A stretch of DNA of 24,283 bases from Desulfurobacterium sp. (lineage in GTDB: Bacteria > Aquificota > Aquificia > Desulfurobacteriales > Desulfurobacteriaceae): positions 1 to 24,283 of the forward strand of contig JALSLT010000014.1 of assembly GCA_026988135.1 (NCBI GenBank). The letters run 5' to 3'. The position numbers and the translations under genes were made by a program. The notes under the pieces were generated by a model. It ran no database searches. It was not told the DNA's origin and was given only the letters and a program-made list of their open reading frames with translations. Of the stretch, positions 13,600 to 21,156 are shown piece by piece. How positions within the stretch are numbered: position 1 is the stretch's first letter; each line of letters begins with the position of its first letter.

Positions 13600-14874
13600 A
13601 TGGACTCGGGCAGTAGTAGCGCTATTTTCGTAGAATTGTTTGTTTTAATTTCTTTTGTGGGGCTTTCCGCCCTTTTTTCTGCTTCCGAGACGGCATTTTT
13701 TTCTCTTAATAAGCTTCGAATGGAAAGACTTGCTCTTGCAGGAGATAGAATTGCCAAAGATATTTACGGTTTTCTTAAAGATCCAGCTGAATTGATTGCG
13801 ACTATTCTGATAGGTAATGAGATGGTGAATATTGCCATCTCCTCTACCGCCGCTCTTCTTTTTATAGATCTTTTCGGCGAAAAGGGTGCCGTTTATTCTG
13901 TTCCTTTTACTGTTATTGTTCTTCTTGTTTTTGGAGAAGTGACGCCGAAAACTTTCGCTGTTAAGTATAATGAGAAGTATGCTTTCTTTATTGTTAAATT
14001 TATCAAGGTTATAGCGTTCTTTTTGAAGCCTATAAGGGCGGTTCTTCTCGGTTTTGTTTCGCTTGTTTTAAAACCTTTCGGAATAGAGCTTTTCAGTGAG
14101 CAGAGTGTTGTTTCCGATGAGGAGTTTATGATTTTAGTTGAAGAAGGAGCAAAAGAAGGAGTGATAGCTACTGAGGAGAAAGAGCTTATAAATAGGACTC
14201 TTGATCTTGATGATAGTGATGTTAAAGAAATAATGGTTCCAAAACATGAGATTTTTTCTCTTTCTGCCGATATGAGGGTGAGGGATGCTCTGGAAAAGAT
14301 AAAAGAAAAGAGGTTTTCTCGTATTCCGGTTTATGGAGATAATCTCGATGATGTAAAAGGGATTCTTTTTACAAGGAAGATAATTCCTTTGCAATTAAAA
14401 CAGGAGGATTTTGACAAATATATATCTGAATTTCTTGAGGAACCTTTTTTTATTCCCGAGTTTAAGGAGATAGATATTCTTCTTGAGGAGATGCAAAGAA
14501 ACAAAAAGCATCTTGCTGTTGTTGTTGATGAGTATGGAAATACCGTTGGGATAGTGACGTTAGATGATATTCTTTCTTCTCTTATTGGAGAGATACCTGA
14601 TGAGAGGCAGGTTGTTGATAGAGATTTTGAGAAGATAGGGAAAGATAGGTTTAGAGTTGACCCGAGTGTTAGTATAGATGATTTTAAAGAATTTTTTGGG
14701 GTTGATGAGGAAACGGAAGAGGAAAAGGATGTGGATACTGTGGGGGGACTTGTTATGAGGATTCTTGACAAAATTCCGAAGGAGGGGGATGAGATAGATT
14801 GGCTTGGGTTAAAGATAAAAGTTGAGAAGATGGAGGGTAACAGAATTAAATCTCTGGTGGTGGAGCGGTTGTGA
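13600..14874 (+). CDS. CNNM/CorC-family transporter-like protein (DUF21, CBS pair, CorC_HlyC), copy 1
   Basis: A 424-residue membrane protein. The DUF21/CNNM membrane domain covers about 1-180 with four hydrophobic segments, including LSALFSASETAFFSLNKLRM and IVLLVFGEVTPKTFAVKY, the conserved S-x-E-T and GE-x-x-PK patterns. A CBS pair follows at about 205-335 (SRIPVYGDNLDDVKGILFTR; HLAVVVDEYGNTVGIVTLDD), then a C-terminal CorC/HlyC domain (about 345-424, GGLVMRILDKIPKEGDEI). Some relatives transport or regulate Mg2+ or other divalent ions, others are annotated as hemolysins; the activity here is not known. It begins 3 bases after yidC and overlaps the paralogous next gene, so it is part of the rpmH operon. 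Confidence 0.9.
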   Translation: MDSGSSSAIFVELFVLISFVGLSALFSASETAFFSLNKLRMERLALAGDRIAKDIYGFLKDPAELIATILIGNEMVNIAISSTAALLFIDLFGEKGAVYSVPFTVIVLLVFGEVTPKTFAVKYNEKYAFFIVKFIKVIAFFLKPIRAVLLGFVSLVLKPFGIELFSEQSVVSDEEFMILVEEGAKEGVIATEEKELINRTLDLDDSDVKEIMVPKHEIFSLSADMRVRDALEKIKEKRFSRIPVYGDNLDDVKGILFTRKIIPLQLKQEDFDKYISEFLEEPFFIPEFKEIDILLEEMQRNKKHLAVVVDEYGNTVGIVTLDDILSSLIGEIPDERQVVDRDFEKIGKDRFRVDPSVSIDDFKEFFGVDEETEEEKDVDTVGGLVMRILDKIPKEGDEIDWLGLKIKVEKMEGNRIKSLVVERL

Positions 14875-16121
14875 ACGTTTTTTATATATTTGCGATAGTG
14901 TTTTGTGTGGTAACGGAGGCGTTTTTTTCCGGAAGTGAGATTGCCATAATTTCAGTTGGTAAAGTTGAATTGAAAAAGAGGTTGAAAAAGGGAGATAAGG
15001 CGGCTGTTCTTCTTAACGAACTTCTAAAGGAGCCGGAAAAAATATTGGCAACAACGCTTATAGGGACTAATGTTTCTACGGTAATGGCTGCTACTCTTTT
15101 TACATCCTTTATAGTGTCATACTATACAGATATATATCCGTTTGTAAGAGATTATCCGGAGCTTTTTACGGTTATTTCGTTAACTCCTTTGACTATAACT
15201 TTCGGGGAGCTGATTCCGAAGAGTCTTTTTCAAAAATATGCTAATACTGTGGCTTTTAAAATAGTTTTTCCTCTCTATTTTTTTCATAGAATTTTTAGGC
15301 CTTTGGGGTTTCTGATAACTTTTATTGCAAAGCTTTTGACGGATCTTGCGGGAAATTCGTCAACTAAGAATCCTTTTGTAACCAAAGAGGAGCTTGAACT
15401 TCTTGTGGAAAGTGTTTCCCGTTCGACTTTTGAAAAAACCGAAAGAAAAATTCTTAAAAATGTGTTGAAATTAAAGGAAAAAACTCTCGGTGATATATAT
15501 GTTCCTCTTGTTAATGTTGTTGCCGTTAATTACAATTCACGGGTTAAAGATACTCTTAAACTTTTTAATAAAACCGGTTTTTCAAAGTTACCGGTTTATA
15601 AAGAGCGTTTTGATGATATTATAGGTTATGTACTTATAACGGATCTTCTGGATGTATCGGATGAATACGCTTCGGTAAAGAGATTTATGAGGTCTATACT
15701 TATTTTACCGGAATATATGAGCCTTCTTGATGCGATGAAAGAGTTTAAAAAAGCTAAAACTCAGATGGCCGTTGTTGTTGATGAGTTTGGTTCTACTCTT
15801 GGTATTGTTACCATAGAGGATATTTTGGAGGAAATTGTCGGCAGGATAGATGATGAATTCGGAAATTTTGACTCAAAGGTTAAGAAGTTGCCGGATAACT
15901 CTATTATTGTAGAGGGAGATATTGAGATACCGGAGTTAAATCGGTTTCTTAAAACATCTTTTCCATCTGACGGAGATTATGTAACGGTTTCCGGTTTTAT
16001 TCTTAAAACTCTCGGTAGGTTCCCTAAAAAAGGGGAGAAGTTGAAATTTCATAATCTGGAGATAGAGATTAAGGATATCGGGAGAAAGCGGATAGAAAAG
16101 TTGAAGATTCGTGAAGTTTAA
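14871..16121 (+). CDS. CNNM/CorC-family transporter-like protein, copy 2
   Basis: A 416-residue paralogue of the preceding gene with the same architecture: DUF21 membrane domain (FCVVTEAFFSGSEIAIISVG near the N-terminus; LTITFGELIPKSLFQKYANT around 105-124), CBS pair (KLPVYKERFDDIIGYVLITD; MAVVVDEFGSTLGIVTIEDI) and CorC_HlyC domain (GFILKTLGRFPKKGEKLKFH). The two copies are clearly diverged, so this is an old tandem duplication; CNNM proteins function as dimers in known cases, which makes a heterodimer possible here. The start is GTG at 14871, sharing GTGA with the stop of copy 1. It ends tail-to-tail with the diguanylate cyclase, sharing stop-codon bases (16118-16121), and no terminator is visible. 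Confidence 0.9.
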   Translation: MNVFYIFAIVFCVVTEAFFSGSEIAIISVGKVELKKRLKKGDKAAVLLNELLKEPEKILATTLIGTNVSTVMAATLFTSFIVSYYTDIYPFVRDYPELFTVISLTPLTITFGELIPKSLFQKYANTVAFKIVFPLYFFHRIFRPLGFLITFIAKLLTDLAGNSSTKNPFVTKEELELLVESVSRSTFEKTERKILKNVLKLKEKTLGDIYVPLVNVVAVNYNSRVKDTLKLFNKTGFSKLPVYKERFDDIIGYVLITDLLDVSDEYASVKRFMRSILILPEYMSLLDAMKEFKKAKTQMAVVVDEFGSTLGIVTIEDILEEIVGRIDDEFGNFDSKVKKLPDNSIIVEGDIEIPELNRFLKTSFPSDGDYVTVSGFILKTLGRFPKKGEKLKFHNLEIEIKDIGRKRIEKLKIREV

Positions 16122-17323
16122 TTTTTATCTTTTTTACACTTTTTGCAAGAGTACATTTTTTTGTCAGCTTTAATAATAGCGTCTTTTGCTTTTTCAGGTT
16201 TTTGAATAATTTCATAACCCATGGAAACAGTTAAATTGAAAGGAAGATTATGGATTTTTTTTACTTCTTTAATATTTCTTTCAATTCTATAGATAATTTC
16301 CATGACTTTTTTTTCTGAGAATCCGGGGAGAACTATAATAAATTCATCTCCGCCAAGTCTGACAACTATATCGTTTCTTCTAACAGCTTCCTTTATTGAT
16401 TGGGCTACTGCATAGATAGCTTTATCTCCTGCCTTGTGTCCGTACTTGTCGTTTATCTTTTTTAGATTATCCATATCAATTAAAATAAATGCGACAGGAG
16501 CGATTTTAAGTTCTTCTATCTTTGATATCTCTTCGTCAAGAACATATCTGTTGTAAACGCCTGTCAAGTTGTCGTGATAAGCTTTCCATCTTATCGATTC
16601 TGACATAGCTATATCAAGAAGCTCCCTACAGGTTTCCTTGGCAATTTCTACAAGCTGCTTTATAAGTTTTTCTTCCGTTATTCCTTCAGTTTCACTATTT
16701 TTCGAAAAGTTACCGGCGATCATATATTCAACGGCATCGGCCAGCTCATAAGTGTATTTGCATTCGGTTTTGATTTTTTTAAGTTGAGCTTTTATTTTAA
16801 GTGTTCTTGCAAATCTGTTTAGTATATTGATTAAATTTTCTCTATTTCTTATTTCTCGGAAAAATATATTTTTATGGGTGGTTGTAAAGTATTTCCTGCT
16901 TAGAAATTCGTTTTCTGCAACTTTTAACAGTTTTTCTTCCGGGATATTTGCTTCTTTTGAGATTTCTATTAGGGTTCTTCGCCTTCTTCTTGAAAAACTT
17001 GCAAATCCGACCGAGCCTATTGCAGCACCGAGAAACTGGTTGTTTTCGTGTATAGGTATAGCAAAAACCAGTTTTCCTACGGGACATTTTTCGATGAAAG
17101 GTTCTTTTGTTTTTTTTGTTTCGGAAAATATCTCTTCCATGAAATTTTTGCAGATAGCCGGTGCTTTTGTAAGAAGGATTTTACATAGTGGAGAAGGTTT
17201 GGTGTCGTAGTGTAGGTGCATGTTTTTGTCGAAAAGCTTAAAAGAACCGCCTATCGGAAGAACGAATTTCTCCAGTGTTTTTCCTATTTCTTCGTATGTT
17301 AGAGTCATAGTTTTTTCCTTCAT
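16118..17323 (-). CDS. Diguanylate cyclase with N-terminal PocR sensory domain
   Basis: About 401 residues. Residues 10-110 resemble a PocR ligand-binding domain: cysteines C47, C58 and C80 with the pattern PLCKILLTKAPAICKNF and IEKCPVGKLVFAIPI. A helical linker follows, then a GGDEF domain (about 235-395) with an intact active site RLGGDEF (GGDEF at 324-328). The allosteric I-site RxxD (RRND, 315-318) is also intact, so it should make cyclic di-GMP and be product-inhibited. The C-terminus adds a Lys/Cys tail (SCKKCKKDKN). The frame is open to 17416, inside proB, but ATGs at 17323 and 17308 have AAGGA-type ribosome sites; I chose 17323. No membrane segment is seen, so it is cytoplasmic. The PocR ligand is unknown. 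It follows proB after 56 bases, so cotranscription is possible. Confidence 0.88.
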   Translation of the reverse strand: MKEKTMTLTYEEIGKTLEKFVLPIGGSFKLFDKNMHLHYDTKPSPLCKILLTKAPAICKNFMEEIFSETKKTKEPFIEKCPVGKLVFAIPIHENNQFLGAAIGSVGFASFSRRRRRTLIEISKEANIPEEKLLKVAENEFLSRKYFTTTHKNIFFREIRNRENLINILNRFARTLKIKAQLKKIKTECKYTYELADAVEYMIAGNFSKNSETEGITEEKLIKQLVEIAKETCRELLDIAMSESIRWKAYHDNLTGVYNRYVLDEEISKIEELKIAPVAFILIDMDNLKKINDKYGHKAGDKAIYAVAQSIKEAVRRNDIVVRLGGDEFIIVLPGFSEKKVMEIIYRIERNIKEVKKIHNLPFNLTVSMGYEIIQKPEKAKDAIIKADKKMYSCKKCKKDKN

Positions 17324-17379
17324 TTCTTCCTTTTGATAAAGATTATTAAAGCTCATTCTATCAATTATGCCAATTATCT

Positions 17380-18438
17380 TCAATCGATAAATACCATATC
17401 GTTCCGATGGATGCATTCCTTATTGAATGAATTTATATCGTTGCTGTTGCATCTGATTATTCCTTTTAATAATATTTTGCCGTTTTCTGATAAAACAGCT
17501 ACAGTATCTCCTTTTTTGAACTCTCCCCTTATTTCTTTAATTCCTTTTGGTAACAGGCTTTTTCCTTTGTTCAAAACGGCGTCTTCCGCACCTTTGTCTA
17601 TTAGTATGTAACCTTTGGGTTCTTCTATGTATAGAATTCTGTAACTTTTAGCTCGGAGTTCTTTTTTAGGCAAAAATAGGGTTCCTTTATTTCTCTCATT
17701 GAGAATATTTAAAATAATTTCTTCCTCTTTTCCGTTTGCGATTATTACGGGAATTCCCTTTCTGGCGGCTTTAAATGCGGCTTCTACTTTGGTCCACATT
17801 CCTCCTGTTCCAAAGGAGGATTTTCCATCAAAATTGCAGGTTAGTTGAAGTTGGTTTATGTCACTTACAACTTCAACCTTTTTTGCATCTTTAAATATGT
17901 TAGGGTCTTTGTCAAAGATACCGTCAGTTGTTGTTAGCATTATAAGCAGATCTGCTTCTACAACTACAGATACGTGGGCGGCAAGGTTGTCGTTGTCTCC
18001 GATTTTTATTTCTTCAACAGAGACAGTATCGTTTTCATTTACAATGGGAATCACATTCAGCTTAAAAAGGGAGTTGAATGTGTTTTTTGCGTGAGTAAAA
18101 CGCTCCTTTGACCTTAAATCTTCGGCTGTAAGAAGAATCTGGGCTATCTTTTCTCCGTGCTTTGCGAAAGCTTTTGTGTATTCTGTCATAAGATATGGTT
18201 GCCCTATTGCTGAAAGTGCCTGTTTTTCCTGAATGGATTTAGGTTTTCTTTTAAAGCTCAGAAGTTTTATGCCTCCAAGGACAGCGCCAGAGCTGACGAG
18301 GACAACTTCTTTTCCTTGTGATTTTAATGCAGATAATTCGTAGGCTATTTTATCTATAAAATTTTTGTTAAGTCCATTTTCTCCAGCTAATAGTTGACTT
18401 CCAACTTTTACAACAATCCGTTTAAAGCTTTCTTTCAC
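17380..18438 (-). CDS. proB: Glutamate 5-kinase with PUA domain
   Basis: About 352 residues. The amino-acid-kinase domain (1 to about 260) carries VVKVGSQLL (9-17), LVSSGAVLGG, VNENDTVSVEEIKIGDNDNL and GTGGMWTKVEAA, and a C-terminal PUA domain follows (about 270-345, IDKGAEDAVLNKGKSLLPKG). It phosphorylates glutamate to glutamate-5-phosphate, the first committed step of proline synthesis, and is usually feedback-inhibited by proline. A TTG further upstream (18453) keeps the frame open, but the GTG at 18438 lies five bases after AAGGAG and begins the conserved region, so I use it. proA and obg, its common neighbours, are not in the window. Confidence 0.95.
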   Translation of the reverse strand: MKESFKRIVVKVGSQLLAGENGLNKNFIDKIAYELSALKSQGKEVVLVSSGAVLGGIKLLSFKRKPKSIQEKQALSAIGQPYLMTEYTKAFAKHGEKIAQILLTAEDLRSKERFTHAKNTFNSLFKLNVIPIVNENDTVSVEEIKIGDNDNLAAHVSVVVEADLLIMLTTTDGIFDKDPNIFKDAKKVEVVSDINQLQLTCNFDGKSSFGTGGMWTKVEAAFKAARKGIPVIIANGKEEEIILNILNERNKGTLFLPKKELRAKSYRILYIEEPKGYILIDKGAEDAVLNKGKSLLPKGIKEIRGEFKKGDTVAVLSENGKILLKGIIRCNSNDINSFNKECIHRNDMVFID

Positions 18439-18492
18439 TATTACTCCTTGCAATCTTAGGTTAGCAAGATAATAACATTTTTTCTTTATTAC

Positions 18493-18520
18493 TTGAGCTA
18501 CTTGGAAATGATAATATATT
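18493..18520 (+). promoter_or_regulatory. Possible promoter for the SBBP protein gene
   Basis: TTGAGC (18493-18498) and TATATT (18515-18520) are separated by 16 bases, about 40 bases upstream of the start codon. The match is moderate in very AT-rich sequence. Confidence 0.35.
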
Positions 18521-18522
18521 TA

Positions 18523-18551
18523 ATATTAGAGATGTGCTAAATCCATTTCAA
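18523..18551 (-). promoter_or_regulatory. Promoter for proB
   Basis: On the minus strand TTGAAA (18551-18546) and TAATAT (18528-18523) are separated by exactly 17 bases. Transcription would start near 18516, giving a leader of roughly 78 nt before the proB GTG. Confidence 0.5.
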
Positions 18552-18562
18552 AGGGAGGAGGG

Positions 18563-18994
18563 ATGTTTCCAAAGACCTTTTTAAAGAGTATTCTTTTGCT
18601 GTTTTTGCTTTTCACATTTTCTTCGGAGGTGTATGGAAGTAAACCTATGCTTTCATCTGTTTCAGTTCCTTTTGTGAAAAATGGAGGACAGATGAATAGA
18701 AAGGTTAGTTTTTATGCAAGACTTTTTAACGGAGATCTGTTTGTAACCAAAAAAGGAGAGATGGTTTACTCTTTTTCATCTAAAGCAAAAGGGCGATTTG
18801 TTATTAAGGAAATTATAAGTAATCTTACTCCGGAAGTAAAAGGTTTAAAGAGAGTAGATGCTAAAGTTACCTATGTAAAGGGAAATAAGATTTTTACAGA
18901 ATTGCCAGCTTATGAAACTGTTTTTCTTGGAGCTATAGATAAGGGGATAAGAGTACATTTGAATGCTTATGGTTCAATGGAAGAGTTTATTTAG
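18563..18994 (+). pseudogene. 5' fragment of a broken secreted SBBP beta-propeller protein gene
   Basis: A 143-codon remnant. It opens with a good signal peptide (FLKSILLLFLLFTFSSEVYG). A domain typically found at the N-terminus of SBBP (seven-bladed beta-propeller) proteins then begins: VPFVKNGGQMNRKVSFYARL, FNGDLFVTKKGEMVYSF, LPAYETVFLGAIDKGIRVHL. It stops abruptly at TAG (18992-18994) after NAYGSMEEFI, where intact relatives continue with the rest of that domain and then the propeller. The next reading frame resumes directly in the middle of an SBBP repeat, so the missing part is far more than a single base could explain. GGGAGGAGG precedes the ATG. If translated, the fragment would be a short secreted protein of doubtful function. 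Confidence 0.75.
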
Positions 18995-20190
18995 TGGGTG
19001 GAACTGCATCTCCTGATTTTCCTACTACCGATGGAGCTTTTGAAAACTCTACTGATCTTGATAATACAAGATTCATAACTTCTTTTGATGTTAATAGTTT
19101 TAATATGCTTGCATCTACCTATTTTAATGAAGTAAATGGCATAGAATCTATTGATGTTGATAATGCGGGAAATGTTTATGTTACTGGTGTTACTTATAAT
19201 TCAGATTTTCCAGCTACACCTGGTGCGTATAATGGAACACTTTCAGGAACTTGTGATGCTTTTGTTGCGAAATTCAATTCTGGTCTTTCAGGTCTTATTG
19301 TTTCAACTTACCTTGGAGGGACAGGTTATGATTATGGAAGAAATTTAGTTATAAGTGATGATGCTGTGTTTGTGGCAGGAGAGACAGCTTACGGTGATTT
19401 CCCTATTATGGAAAATTCGTATCAAAAAACAAATGGTGGGGATTATGATTTTTTCATTGTGAAAATGGACTTGAATCTTTCTAATCTTTCCGGTTCTACT
19501 TTATTAGGAGGAAATGGTAAGGAAGAGAGTCGTTCTTTAAAAATAGATGGAGCAGGTAATATTTATATTGGCGGAAGATTGGGTTCTTCAGATTTTTCTG
19601 TAAATATGACAGAAATTTCGTCAGAAGCTTCTGCAACTGATTTTTTTGTAGCAAAGCTTTCCCAGGATCTTTTAGGAACTGTAGAAACAGGTTCTGATTC
19701 AAATAATCCGCCTGATATAAACGCTATTACCATTCTTTCGGATATTCACTTGCCACCGCCTCTTGAAGTTTCATTTGAGTGTTCAGCATCAGATAGTGAT
19801 GGTTCTATTGTTTCATATCAGTGGGATTTTGGAGATGGTAATCAAACAGATACATTAAGCAGTAACGTTTCTCATACATATTATTTTTCAGGAACTTTTA
19901 ATGTTACATGTACTGTCAAAGATGATAATGGTGCTTTGACAACTTCAGATCCGGTAGTTGTTGTAGTTGAAAGCAATGAGGCATCAGATGGAGATACGTC
20001 GTCTGATAATGGTTCTGCTGAAAATGATACTGCTTATGAGGATTCTGTAGATGCTGGCAGTGGAGAAGTTTCAAACTCATCAGGTGGTGGATGTTCTATA
20101 TCTTCAATTTCAGCTGGTGAAGGTATCTTGAATTTCATGATTTTTGTGCCTGTTATTTTAGGTGGCATTTATTTTGGTAGAAGAAAGTAA
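18976..20190 (+). pseudogene. 3' fragment of the broken SBBP/PKD surface protein gene
   Basis: An open frame of about 400 codons, shifted relative to the 5' fragment. Homology begins already at 18976 (NGRVYLVGGTASPDFPTTDG), upstream of the nominal GTG at 18994, showing that this was the interior of a longer protein. SBBP repeats follow (GNVYVTGVTYNSDFPATPGA; AVFVAGETAYGDFPI; GNIYIGGRLGSSDF). A PKD domain comes at about codons 245-325 (DSDGSIVSYQWDFGDGNQTD), then an acidic Ser/Asp/Glu-rich linker. The C-terminal anchor is made of SGGGCSI, a hydrophobic stretch (ILNFMIFVPVILGGIYFG) and RRK. The intact protein would be a cell-surface propeller with unknown ligand. The fragment itself has no signal peptide or clear ribosome site. 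An unusual surviving protein is possible but less likely. Confidence 0.72.
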
Positions 20191-20204
20191 TGGATTGAAG
20201 TTTT

Positions 20205-20245
20205 AAGGGAGAAGGAACTCTTTCTTCTCCCTTTTCCTGTTATTT
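20205..20245 (+). terminator. Intrinsic terminator after the SBBP gene
   Basis: AAGGGAGAAG (20205-20214) pairs perfectly with CTTCTCCCTT (20224-20233) around a 9-nt loop, followed by a T-rich tract to 20245. It isolates the broken gene from the ABC ATPase gene. Confidence 0.8.
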
Positions 20246-20287
20246 GATAATATCTCTTTTAAAAGTTTAAATAGATGGGGATTTGTT

Positions 20288-20995
20288 ATGTCAAAGGCTT
20301 TTATGGAAGTAAAAAATCTTTCCGTTACTTTTAGAAATGACGGTATTTTCTCTTCGGGAGAGGTAAAGGCCGTAAAAAATGTAAGCTTTTCTCTTAGAAA
20401 GGGTGAGGTTCTTGGAATAGTCGGTCAGAGCGGTTCGGGAAAAACCACCGTTGGAAGAGCTATTCTGGGGCTTGTTCCTTATAGCGGGAATTTAAATTTT
20501 TATGGAAAAAGAACTTCATGTATGTTTCAGGACCCCCTTGCTTCCCTTCACCCTTATCTGTCTATCAGAAGGCAGCTTCTTGATATAGTTCCTGATGAGG
20601 AGAGAGTTAAAAATCTGTTTAAAAAGTTTAATCTGGATTATGAAACTATTGGTAAAAAGAAACCTTCTCAGCTTTCAGGCGGTCAGAGACAACGGGTTAT
20701 TATTATAAGATCACTTTTAAATGAACCTGACCTTATAATAGCTGATGAGCCTATATCTATGCTTGACGTTACTCTAAAGATGTGGGTTCTGAAGGCGCTA
20801 AGGGAGCTTAAAGAAACTTACGGGCTTTCAATGTTGTTTATAACTCATGATCTACTAACAACCAAATATATATGTGATCGTATTATGGTGATGAAAGACG
20901 GTGAAATAATAGAAATGGGAACATTGGAAGAGATATTTTCATCTCCGAAAGAAGATTACACAAATGAGTTGCTTGAAGCGATACCGAAAGTTTGA
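20288..20995 (+). CDS. ABC transporter ATP-binding protein, oligopeptide/nickel (OppF/DppF/NikE) type
   Basis: A 235-residue ABC ATPase with all motifs: Walker A GQSGSGKTT (46-54), Q-loop Q81 in FQDPLASLHPY, signature LSGGQRQR (129-136), Walker B LIIADEP (149-155), D-loop SMLD (157-160) and H-loop H187 in FITHDL. QDPLASLHP and the shape of the N-terminus (EVKAVKNVSFSLRKGEVLGI) point to the peptide/nickel importer subfamily. It is shorter than typical OppF (about 300) and lacks its C-terminal oligopeptide-binding extension, so it is nearer the NikE type. No permease, binding protein or second ATPase is in the window, so its partners must lie elsewhere. The ribosome site is weak (GGGGA before the ATG); an in-frame ATG at codon 6 is an alternative start. 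The substrate is unknown. Confidence 0.9.
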   Translation: MSKAFMEVKNLSVTFRNDGIFSSGEVKAVKNVSFSLRKGEVLGIVGQSGSGKTTVGRAILGLVPYSGNLNFYGKRTSCMFQDPLASLHPYLSIRRQLLDIVPDEERVKNLFKKFNLDYETIGKKKPSQLSGGQRQRVIIIRSLLNEPDLIIADEPISMLDVTLKMWVLKALRELKETYGLSMLFITHDLLTTKYICDRIMVMKDGEIIEMGTLEEIFSSPKEDYTNELLEAIPKV

Positions 20996-20997
20996 AT

Positions 20998-21074
<77 letters not shown>

Positions 21075-21090
21075 TCGATTGGTAACCCAT

Positions 21091-21118
21091 AATATAGGCA
21101 GTTCTTATAATATGTCAA
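21091..21118 (-). promoter_or_regulatory. Promoter of the initiator tRNA gene
   Basis: On the minus strand a perfect TTGACA (21118-21113) and TATATT (21096-21091) are separated by 16 bases. The -10 box lies 16 bases upstream of the mature tRNA 5' end, leaving a short 5' trailer for RNase P. Confidence 0.75.
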
Positions 21119-21156
21119 CATTTTTAAGGCTCGTTAGCGGGATAGGTGGCTTTTAA

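Noticed and set aside
18563..20190. Programmed frameshift joining the two SBBP fragments
   Set aside because: There is no slippery heptamer at the junction, and joining the frames would still leave most of the N-terminal domain missing, so a deletion explains it better.
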